14,217 nt of DNA. Origin: Oehlia diaphana (Eukaryota; Glomeromycota; Glomeromycetes; Glomerales; Glomeraceae). Position numbers and translations under genes: made by a program. The notes beneath the pieces are model-generated. The model was not told where the DNA came from and did no database searches. It saw only the letters and a list, made by a program, of their open reading frames with translations. The DNA lies in assembly GCA_003833135.1 (NCBI GenBank), contig QZLH01001018.1, positions 17,118 through 31,334 of the forward strand, written 5' to 3'. Below are positions 8,204 to 14,217 of the stretch, piece after piece. Each line of letters starts with the position of its first letter. Positions within the stretch are counted from its first letter, which is position 1.

Positions 8204-8225
8204 CCAAATACTAGGAAAAGGAAAT

Positions 8226-9078
8226 ATAGAAGTATTATACTATACTTCCATAGTTTTATACCAGAACGCACTCTTTATTTGATTTTTTATTGTACTAATA
8301 ACTACTTTAATTAATATGAGAGTAGCGTAGATTTTATGTACTAACTCTATATTAGAAAATTATAATTGGAGAGGAGAATGACAGATTTTTTTGATGTAAT
8401 TTTTAATGTAATTCAAATACTAATAAAAACATTATTTATTTATTATAAATGATATTTAATAATATAAATTATATAATTCATATGTTATTTATTATAATTA
8501 AAAAATAGATTGATTTTTTTTGAAACGTTTTTACCCAGGGTGAGCTAAGTTAAAATTATCCTAGTTGTAAAACTAAAAAAGCTAAAATAATTAAAAAAAC
8601 ATAAAATTGTAAAAATAAGAGGTTGTATTAGTACAAAATAAAAATAAGTGCAGAAAGAATATAGCAGATCATTATAATTTAATTTTGAGCAGATTAATCT
8701 TATTTTAAAAAAAATAAATTTATGCAAATCAATTATAAGTCATATATATGATATCCAGGTTTCTTTATTAATTATCAATATTTTATCTTATCATATGAGC
8801 TAATCCCAAATTTTGTAAATCAATCATAATGATAGTCAAATCACCTGACATTATGGTAATACTAATGACACAAAATTTTTTATGTTTATTTTAATTTTTC
8901 TTTCATAGCAGTAAAAAAATATGATATTGAAAAGTATACTGAATTTTAATTACTGCACTTATCACATTTTTGTAAATCAGTTATACAATTTTTTATATCA
9001 TGTTAATTTTTTTAACATGTCAAAAATTACCCTATTTCACCTGAAATAATATACTATGATGACTGATATCTACCTATA
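8226..9078. other. AT-rich stretch without recognisable genes
   Basis: Nothing coding can be supported on either strand; a 60-residue open frame at 8545-8727 (-) is Phe/Ile/Leu-rich by composition only. A small perfect hairpin is present: CATGTTAA (8999-9006) and TTAACATG (9012-9019). The word ACCCAGGGTGA (near 8534) resembles the degenerate palindromes at 12786-12971, but one match in this sequence is weak evidence. Confidence 0.4.
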
Positions 9079-9546
9079 TCAGAAAATTTGTTTAGGCGTA
9101 ATTTAATGTAACATTTTGGAGGTAATGTAAAATTTTGAAATAATACACTAAAAATGTAATATTACAGAAGTTTACTCTGAACTTAACTTTAAACTTAATT
9201 TTACTTAATTCTGATTCTAATTATATTTTCTACTAATATATAATAATTAGCAAAAGTAATTACAGTTGATAGAACGCTTTATAGTATACAATAAAGTTTT
9301 AAATTAATAGAAAATTATCTATTAAATGTAAAGATGTGATTTGATTCATCTTAATGAGCTGATTTCAATGAGCTATAGATCATCTTGATTGGATTAGTAA
9401 ATAGCGAGATATTATTAAATTACTATAATTATTCAAATTTAAGAGTATAATAAACTTCTGTAATATTATGTTTTTAGTGTAATATTTCAAAATTTTACAT
9501 TACCTCTGAAATATTACACTAAATTACATCTAAACAAATTTTCTGA
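9079..9546. mobile_element. 468-bp MITE with about 95-bp terminal inverted repeats
   Basis: The left arm (9079-9174) begins TCAGAAAATTTGTTTAGGCG. The right arm (9451-9546), read inverted, begins TCAGAAAATTTGTTTAGATG. The arms stay similar through GAGGTAATGTAAAATTTTGA and end at CAGAAGTTTA. The flanks are TA on both sides (9077-9078, 9547-9548), as expected for Tc1/mariner-like target sites, although a TA match alone is weak evidence. The interior is AT-rich without an open frame. Differences between the arms include C/T and G/A changes (GCG against ATG). Confidence 0.8.
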
Positions 9547-9554
9547 TACACTGG

Positions 9555-10087
9555 CTATAAATTATACTAAAGCAACTAATTATTTTCCTATATCTGATAA
9601 TTATACTATTAAAACTAGGCTAACTAATAACAGCCATACTATTCAATGTTCTATTTATTATGTAGATAATTTATAATAACAAGTTTATTTCCATTTAATG
9701 CTTCTGTTGAACTACATAAAGTAAGTTATTATTATATGTTTATTATTAGAAAAATTTAAAAAAATCATGAAAGTAGGTATTTAAATAAATATACACTTTA
9801 TTAGATTATAATAGAACTGCTATTTCTGAAGTTTATTTTTTTGAACTTCAATTAAAATGCATTAATAGAAATCACAAAGGTAGACTATGTGAATTGAAAC
9901 TTCATAAAGAATCAAGCAAAACTACACAAATTAAATGTGTAAAAGGTCTTGTAAAAAAAGAATAGATACACTTAAAAATACAATTAAAGATTTTTACAAT
10001 TCCAAAGATCACTCTAGCTCAGGCAAACGCACCAGAAAAAAAAAGGAAAAAAGGAAGAGGTCAAGACCCCTTTTCAAGAAGAATTAG
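9555..10087 (+). pseudogene. Decayed coding sequence, unknown family, basic C-terminus
   Basis: Three frames can be followed. At about 9570-9669: YTKATNYFPISDNY then TRLTNNSHTIQCSIYYVDN. At about 9795-9964: NRTAISEVYFFELQLKCI, NRNHKGRLCELKLHKE and VKGLVKK. At about 9963-10087: IDTLKNTIKDFYNSKDHS then SSGKRTRKKKEKRKRSRP, ending KKN at TAG 10085-10087. Codon-like flow, frame continuity after shifts and a Lys/Arg-rich tail argue for a real former gene. I do not recognise the family. It could be a far C-terminal part of the MULE at 4054-8225 (same strand) or an unrelated gene. A 29-bp or 84-bp intron is possible inside it. Confidence 0.5.
9721..9804 (+). other. Candidate intron in the unknown pseudogene
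   Basis: GTAAGT at 9721 is a good donor. TTATTAG ending at 9749 and CTTTATTAG ending at 9804 are possible acceptors. The 84-bp version has a plausible fungal intron length and separates two stretches with protein-like translation. The phases do not join perfectly, so a frameshift must also be assumed. Confidence 0.35.
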
Positions 10088-10148
10088 TACTAAACATAAA
10101 ATCTAATTCTGCTGTAACTAAAACAAATACAAATTAGAGAAGTAAAAA

Positions 10149-11587
10149 CTAAACTAATTTCTGTAGTAATTCTAAAATTTTTGCTAAAACCTCCTTGTTT
10201 GAATTACTACCTCCTTTCCTCTTGTTATTTGATCAGTTATTCGAACCTTGTTTCTGAGGTCAGGATTTCTTCAACTCATTATTCGTTTTAAAAGCTTCTG
10301 GCGAAGCCTTCAATGACTTCTTCTGTAACCAGTTATCAGGAACTATTTTGTTTCTGTCTGGATACCTTTAGTCTTGCGCGACTTTCAGAGATTAGGTGAA
10401 GAGTATTGACATTATTTCAATTCCTTACTTATCAGAAGGAAAACTTGTGGATTTTCTATAGTTCTACGTGCAGTCTCCAAATAGGCCACAAGTTTCCTCT
10501 TACCTTTACCTGTTTGAATAATTTTAAAGGAACGTGCACAACTATTCCTCATAAATTCTGTTAGTGCATGGTCCATCCACAAGGAGCTCATTGTCATTTC
10601 TTCTGGAATGTTATAGATGACAGCTTGAATTTCTCTCTTTGTTTCCTTTTACAGAGATTTCAACTAGTAGGGAACCATTGTACGGGTATACCTCCCAAAT
10701 CCATAACCCAGTAATTAGAGAGTTGTGGAAAGGCAAATGTGGAAAGAGCTATTTTGACTTTTAAAGTCTTGTACTTGTGCTAACATTTTATTGACACTTC
10801 AATAGTATTTCCCCAAAGTTTGAGTTCAGCCAGTATTTTATCTGGAGACCAGGTATAAGGGATATCGTACACTGCTATTTTGCAGACTTGCTTCTGCTCA
10901 TCCTCTAGGGATGTGTATCCTGTCAATATACGGGTAACCTCAGGTTCAGATTTTTTCATCACCCTTTTTTGAGTGTGTTTTTTGGCTTTGTTAATTAGTT
11001 CAGTGTTTGTTGATCATGTACCTTATTGGATTTGTTTATCTCTTCTTTTCGTATTATTTCAGGTATAACCGCTAGATCAACAGGAGACTTAACCAAATCA
11101 GGCAATTGGGTTGAGGTACTGTATACTGGATTTGGTGTTGGTATTGTTGGTGTAGCGGGATTGTCTTCTATCATAATATCTGTAGCGTTATCCTCAGCAT
11201 TTTTGTCTGAATCTAATTCATCAGAATCTAAGGCTATCGCCTTTCTTTCCTCAGCTGCGAGTCCCATTTTGTATGTGTCCCAACCTTTGAAAGCCACGTG
11301 GGTAGCGATAGAGAAAATAAGTGAAAGGTTATAGGCTGTATGTTTGTTGCTTTGGATTGTATAAGAAAATTATTCAGGTTGGCAGCTTCGCCAAATTTTT
11401 GAATGAGTAATGCAACTTTATTCACTGAGTTATTGTTTGTTTTTGAAAACAATTTTGCTAAAAAACCGTTTTCTACAAAAGATTGTAAGGAAGTCTGAAC
11501 CAGACTATAATAATGTTCTTCCATCTGTTCCACTATTTTGGTGTGAATTCCATAAAAAGTAGGGTTTATTTTGATCTTTCCTGACAT
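10149..11587 (-). pseudogene. Degenerate DIPYTW/LWGNT-family protein, copy 2
   Basis: Reading leftward from the ATG at 11587: MSGKIKINPTFYGIHTKIVE through a conserved-looking helical region (11587-11234). A frameshift near 11290 leads to an acidic, Pro-rich linker (11297-10998, DSDELDSDKNAEDN, PATPTIPTPNP), then a stop. After a further shift comes ILTGYTSLEDEQK..VYDIPYTW..KILAELKLWGNTI (10962-10780), a TAG, and HKYKTLKVKIALSTFAFPQL in the same frame to about 10672. Another shift gives PEEMTMSSLWMDHALTEFMR and KIIQTGKGKRKLVAYLE (to 10412). The tail ends GGSNSNKEVLAKILELLQKL at TAG 10149. It is homologous to 380-751. The function is unknown; from memory this family accompanies retroelement-like repeats in Glomeromycotina. 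It converges tail to tail with the gene ending at 10087. Confidence 0.75.
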
Positions 11588-12349
11588 TATTAATAAAAGT
11601 TTATAATAAAATAACGAGTTTTAAAATAAATTTTTTTTGCAAAAATTTTTCGTAAAAAATGCAAGTGGAAAGAGTTTTTTTTTTAAAAAAAATAATAATA
11701 AAATTTTAATCATGTGATTTTATAAAGATATTTTTAGAATCAGAGGCATAAACAAAAAATGTGACACACGTAAACAAATCTATGGTTTACCTGAATGGAA
11801 ATGTCCTATACTTATGCTTCAGACAATAAAAATGCCAAAATTAAAATATCTTAAAAAAAAATAAGATTGAATATGAAATTAGAATTAATTATAATGGTTA
11901 AATAATCAAAATAATTATGATAATTAGAATAATTATGATAGTTATAATGGTCAAATAATTAATTGATAAGATAAATTACTCAAATTAGTTATATTAGCTC
12001 ATGTTACACAGCTTTTTAAGTTTCTACACTGATGGATTTTTTTGTAAATTATTCAAAAAGTATAAATCCATCAGTATCCATATACACTGATGCTCTGGAG
12101 ATCCCAAGGCATTGTTTCATAGAATTGTATAATACCCTGAAGGTATTTTGCTCTTTAAAATAAAAAAAGATTGCTCAAATTGGACTGGTAGATCATAAAA
12201 TATTTGCAAAAAATGGAATTTTAAAGCTTTATTTAGTATCCAGAGGTACAGGGTCAAACCTCAATTTTTACAAGATACCCAGGGTACTATAGCTCATCAA
12301 ATTAGAAATAGATGAGTACAAAAATTTGGCTCATTTTTATTGGATATAA
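11588..12349. other. AT-rich stretch; small repeats, no supported gene
   Basis: The direct repeat TTATAATGGTYAAATAAT occurs at 11889-11906 and 11942-11959. A frame from about 12076 to 12290 (+) reads IYTDALEIPRHCFIELYNTL, a stop, then NGILKLYLVSRGTGSNLNFY. It may be an old coding fragment, but I cannot assign it. Because a hAT left end follows, part of this stretch could be hAT 5' leader (on the - strand) or sequence across an inversion junction. Confidence 0.35.
12028..12075. repeat. 12-bp inverted repeat (hairpin)
   Basis: ACTGATGGATTT at 12028-12039 and AAATCCATCAGT at 12064-12075 are perfect inverted copies with a 24-nt AT-rich loop. ACTGATG recurs once more just downstream (about 12086). 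The function is unknown; it could be a remnant terminal repeat of a tiny element. Confidence 0.6.
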
Positions 12350-12472
12350 ATCAAAAGGATCAGTCCCTGGTCCAGACCAGTCCTCAGATCTTGGACTGAA
12401 GACCATGAGGACTGGTCCCAAGACCGATGCAGGACCAGTCTTTGCTAGGACCGATCTAACCCTATTTGGAGG
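12350..12472 (-). mobile_element. Left terminus of a hAT element plus target duplication
   Basis: Read on the - strand from 12464 inward, it begins TAGGGTTAGATCGGTCC, the counterpart of the TAGGGTTGGATTAGTCC end at 4045. A GC-rich imperfect hairpin of GGACCAG/CTGGTCC words follows, as at the other end. The adjoining 8 bp (12465-12472) read CCTCCAAA on the - strand, against CTTCCAAA at 4046-4053. No transposase gene follows this left end within the window, so it is a separated end. The open frame 12312-12500 (+) across it is not a gene. Confidence 0.7.
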
Positions 12473-12660
12473 TATAATAATATCTTCAATGGAAAAATAA
12501 CTATTAGGAGGTATAGTAATATTCTTTAACTCAATAAAAAATAACTGTTAGGAGAAGTAATATTCTCTAACTCACTACTATTACTTTTGGAAAAAGGTGT
12601 ATAAAAGGTATCTTCACTATCTTTAGGAAAATTTATGTAGGATTCCCAGTCTAATTCCAT
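12465..12660 (-). pseudogene. N-terminal fragment of the MULE protein
   Basis: The ATG at 12660 gives MELDWESYINFPKDSEDTFY, then SKSNSSELENITSPNSYF, and a stop at 12526-12528 in a T run. One base over, the frame continues ELKNITIPPNSYFSIEDIII then PP and reaches the hAT junction. The partial codon AA at the junction is completed by T at 4054, giving PPNNNFSVKVE. The repeated PNSYF(S/L)(I/L)E motif runs up to the junction and the NNNFSVKVE block at 4054 resembles a further unit. Both observations support these being two parts of one MULE protein or of two copies hit at the same site. No recognised domain lies in this part; it is an acidic, low-complexity leader. Confidence 0.65.
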
Positions 12661-12736
12661 TATGGTAAAGAATTTGCAAGGATAAGCGATACTGCATTAA
12701 TTATCACATCTTTATAAACGAAAATAATTTAATGAG

Positions 12737-12762
12737 ATAAACACTTATTTGAAAGTGTTTAT
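12737..12762. repeat. Perfect 10-bp hairpin
   Basis: ATAAACACTT (12737-12746) pairs with AAGTGTTTAT (12753-12762) around the 6-nt loop ATTTGA. It lies upstream of the MULE N-terminal fragment (which reads leftward) and just before the palindrome array, so it could belong to a transposon end or to a promoter region. There is no direct evidence for either. Confidence 0.6.
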
Positions 12763-12785
12763 ATAATATACAAATAAGGTGAAAA

Positions 12786-12971
12786 TCACCTGAGGTGAAA
12801 TAAAAGAAATGAAATTTAAAAATAATTAAATTTACCTCAGGTGAAAAAAATTTAAAATCACCTGAGGTGAAATAATATTAAAATTTATTTAAAATAACCC
12901 AGGGGTGGAATAAATTTAAAAATTAAAGTAATCACCTCAGGTGATTAAAATTAAAAATAACCTGGGATGAA
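12786..12971. repeat. Array of six TCACCTSAGGTGA-type palindromes
   Basis: Copies are TCACCTGAGGTGAA (12786-12799), TTACCTCAGGTGAA (12832-12845), TCACCTGAGGTGAA (12858-12871), AACCCAGGGGTGGAA (12896-12910, decayed), ATCACCTCAGGTGATT (12931-12946) and AACCTGGGATGAA (12959-12971, decayed). They are separated by AT-only spacers, with centre-to-centre distances of about 26-46 bp. Each intact copy is a near-perfect dyad. The arrangement resembles a cluster of sites for a dimeric DNA-binding protein or the remains of a short interspersed satellite. The array ends where the pyrimidine-rich minisatellite begins. Confidence 0.75.
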
Positions 12972-13049
12972 TATTATTTTTTACTTAGTTTTCTATTATT
13001 ACCCAACCTTCTATTATAATCATTTTATTATTTTTTGTATTACTTCTCA

Positions 13050-13605
13050 TTATTCTATCCTTTTGTCTTCCATTATTTTCTATAACTTTTCATTTTCTAT
13101 TATTTTTATTTCTCTTTTATTTACTTCCTATCATTTCCTTTTACTTCCTATCACTTCTTTTCATCTCCCATCAATTTCTCTTCATATTCTTATACTTCTT
13201 TTCATCTCTTATCACTCCTTTTCATCTTCCATTATTTTTTTTTTGTCTTCCATTACTAATTTGTGTCTTCTATTATTTCTTTTGTCTTTCATCATTTCTT
13301 ATCATCTCCCATTATTCCTCTTTATTTTCATTACTTCTTCCTATCACTTCTTTTTGTCTTCCATTATCCCTTTTTACCTTTCATTACTCCTCTTTGTTTC
13401 CTATCACTTTTTTCTGTCTCCCATCACTTATTTTTATCTTTCATTACTTCTTATCATCTCTCATCACTCCTTATCATCTCCTATTACTTCTTATTGTCTT
13501 TTATTACTTCTTTTTGTCTTTTATCACTCCTTTTTATCTTTTCATCTCCTTTTATTTCTATCACTTCTTATTACTCTATTACTTTTATTACTTTCTATTA
13601 CTTCA
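13050..13605 (+). repeat. Pyrimidine-rich minisatellite, 20-bp period
   Basis: Units resemble YTTTTGTCTTYCATYACTYCT-like words, mostly 20 bp with occasional 19- or 13-bp units; the register is clearest from about 13235 to 13545. The + strand is almost free of purine-rich triplets, so TAA, TAG and TGA are rare and all three frames stay open (12967-13731, 13263-13628 and 13394-13708). Because 20 is not a multiple of three, each frame cycles through the same unit and yields a Ser/Leu/Phe/Tyr/His-rich pseudo-membrane protein. I read these frames as repeat artefacts, not membrane proteins. Strand asymmetry of this kind can form triplex DNA; that is inference. Confidence 0.8.
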
Positions 13606-13792
13606 TTGTTGTTTCATTTTTTTATTAGCATCTTTCTTCTTTATCAATGTAATTTACTTATCTTTTTATTTATTGTTGTTGTTTTTTTTATTTGTATCAC
13701 TTCATTAAAAAATGTGTGGCTTAAATTTTAATATTTGCAAATAAAAATAAAATTTTATTAAATAAGATTATTTTAAATAGAGTAAATTTATT

Positions 13793-13845
13793 TAACGCAC
13801 CCCGCGTTATAACACATCTCCACGTGACCTATAATTATCACGTGA
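13793..13845. repeat. GC hairpin and paired CACGTGA sites
   Basis: TAACGC (13793-13798) pairs with GCGTTA (13804-13809) around ACCCC. It is followed by CACGTGA (13821-13827) and TCACGTGA (13838-13845), which together make an imperfect larger palindrome. Within the AT-rich flanks this is a sharp GC island. The combination of a GCGGGG-like word and TCACGTGA recalls the ends of the foldback element at 1450-1859, so it may be one end of another element. No partner end or target duplication is visible. Confidence 0.5.
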
Positions 13846-14150
13846 CATGATGAACTTCAGATGTTCGTATCGAAAATCAAAGTTCCTAAAAAACCATAAA
13901 TTAATCATGAAATAGACCGCAAATTGTACAAAACACCCATGATAACTTTATTAAATTGTATTGAACATAATGAAGTTACATTAGTTGTATTAGCTATCAA
14001 TAAAGTATAATCTATTGATCTTTCCATCATATTATCACTCTTTTCTTCGCTCCTAATACACTTAAAATTTGTATAACAGGTCCTTCTTTTTGAACTTTTA
14101 CATCATTCTTTCAATCACAATGTTATCACAGTTGATCAATATCAAAGCCA
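13846..14150. other. Probable 3' flank of the right-edge gene
   Basis: No gene is supported. On the - strand this lies downstream of the stop at 14151. TTTATT at 13947-13952 gives AATAAA on that strand, a possible polyadenylation signal about 200 bp after the stop. A short - strand frame (MERSIDYTLLIANTTNVTS) is open but has no recognisable similarity. Confidence 0.35.
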
Positions 14151-14217
14151 TCATTTTCGATTAGGACATCTAGGAGCATAATGCCCCATTTTATGACATA
14201 TGCCACACTTTCGCCCA
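14151..14217 (-). CDS. C-terminal end of a zinc-knuckle protein, probably MULE
   Basis: Reading leftward from 14216: GRKCGICHKMGHYAPRCPNR, then K and TGA at 14151-14153. CGICHKMGHYAPRC is an exact CX2CX4HX4C zinc knuckle, similar in layout to CLLCEKPGHYQKKC at 8162-8203, and both are followed by PN. In both cases the knuckle sits near the protein's C-terminus. The rest of the gene lies beyond the window, so whether it is intact is unknown. A retroelement gag protein would be the alternative. Confidence 0.6.
   Translation of the reverse strand, partial: GRKCGICHKMGHYAPRCPNRK

Larger units (their letters stand above)
4054..8225 (+). pseudogene. Degenerate MULE transposase (FAR1-like, DDE, SWIM, zinc knuckle)
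   Basis: Order of parts: NNNFSVKVEPLVSNAI (4054 on); a FAR1-like DNA-binding region at about 4180-4490 (DDWECVDKFIHEYCLERGFG, KSFHYSLSGNYE, VDVHNHEL); the MULE transposase domain at about 4617-6050; a SWIM-like finger (6297-6320); a long tail (MIPTKWYKDN, TAKTAINVALE, LKDFIAAK); and a CCHC knuckle (8162-8203). It is interrupted by insertions at 4753-4915, 5389-5873 and 6925-8143. At 5388/5882 and 6924/8152, removing the insert and one duplicate gives direct continuity (NFSS then WAKS; SSGKE then L). The gene has many stops and one-base shifts (near 4190, 4925, 5199, 6642, 8160). The probable N-terminus (MELDWESYINF) is at 12473-12660 on the other strand. Intact relatives are nuclear cut-and-paste transposases. 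Confidence 0.85.

Noticed and set aside
8545..8727. 60-codon ORF on the - strand
   Set aside because: Phe/Ile/Leu-rich frame in featureless AT-rich DNA, without motif or context.
11026..11334. 102-codon ORF on the + strand
   Set aside because: It is antisense to the linker of the DIPYTW-family pseudogene, which has recognisable homology on the - strand.
12312..12500. 62-codon ORF on the + strand
   Set aside because: It crosses the hAT terminal hairpin and the target duplication, so it spans a transposon junction.
12786..12971. CRISPR or rho-independent terminators
   Set aside because: Repeats are short dyads with A/T-only spacers of uneven length. The genome appears eukaryotic and no cas genes are present.
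12967..13731. 254-residue multi-pass membrane protein
   Set aside because: The sequence is a 20-bp pyrimidine-rich minisatellite with all three + frames open. The hydrophobicity follows from T-rich codons.

Overview
The window looks like a fungal transposon graveyard, most probably from an arbuscular mycorrhizal fungus (Glomeromycotina, Rhizophagus-like). The reasons are the very AT-rich DNA, the absence of any intact host gene, and decayed protein families (a hAT transposase, a FAR1/MULE transposase with SWIM and zinc-knuckle motifs, and a DIPYTW/LWGNT protein) that I recognise from memory as abundant in those genomes. The organism is an inference. I found no rRNA, tRNA, CRISPR array or bacterial-type operon.

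Layout: 1-362 holds the end of a small inverted-repeat element and a GC-rich foldback. 380-751 is a truncated, stop-containing copy of the DIPYTW gene. 975-3565 is a dead hAT transposase (acidic N-terminus, BED finger, catalytic core, C-terminal dimerisation domain). Its BED finger is interrupted by a 410-bp foldback MITE at 1450-1859, and its right end lies at 4045. 4054-8225 is a dead MULE transposase on the + strand, cut by three insertions with 8-bp target duplications: 4753-4915, 5389-5873 and 6925-8143. The last contains a tandem array, which itself carries a further MITE (7320-7562). 8226-9078 is AT-rich with nothing recognisable. 9079-9546 is a long-arm inverted-repeat element. 9555-10087 is decayed coding sequence of unknown family. 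10149-11587 is a second, longer copy of the DIPYTW gene on the - strand.

The right part (12350-12660, - strand) holds a hAT left end abutting the N-terminus of a MULE protein. The MULE reading frame there ends at exactly the point where the + strand MULE resumes at 4054, and both junctions carry nearly the same 8-bp duplication (CCTCCAAA/CTTCCAAA). The simplest reading is one MULE, split by one hAT and then separated by an inversion. Next come a short array of TCACCTSAGGTGA palindromes (12786-12971), a pyrimidine-rich minisatellite with a 20-bp period (about 13050-13600) that keeps all three + frames open, a small hairpin/CACGTG cluster, and at the right edge a CCHC zinc knuckle (- strand) of another gene that starts outside the window.

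No gene here looks functional. Stops and lost catalytic residues are mostly C-to-T or G-to-A changes, and the tandem array varies mainly at CpG positions, which suggests decay driven by cytosine methylation. I do not see a new functional system. The most interesting content is the structural history (nested insertions, probable inversion) and the unexplained palindrome and CACGTG motifs.
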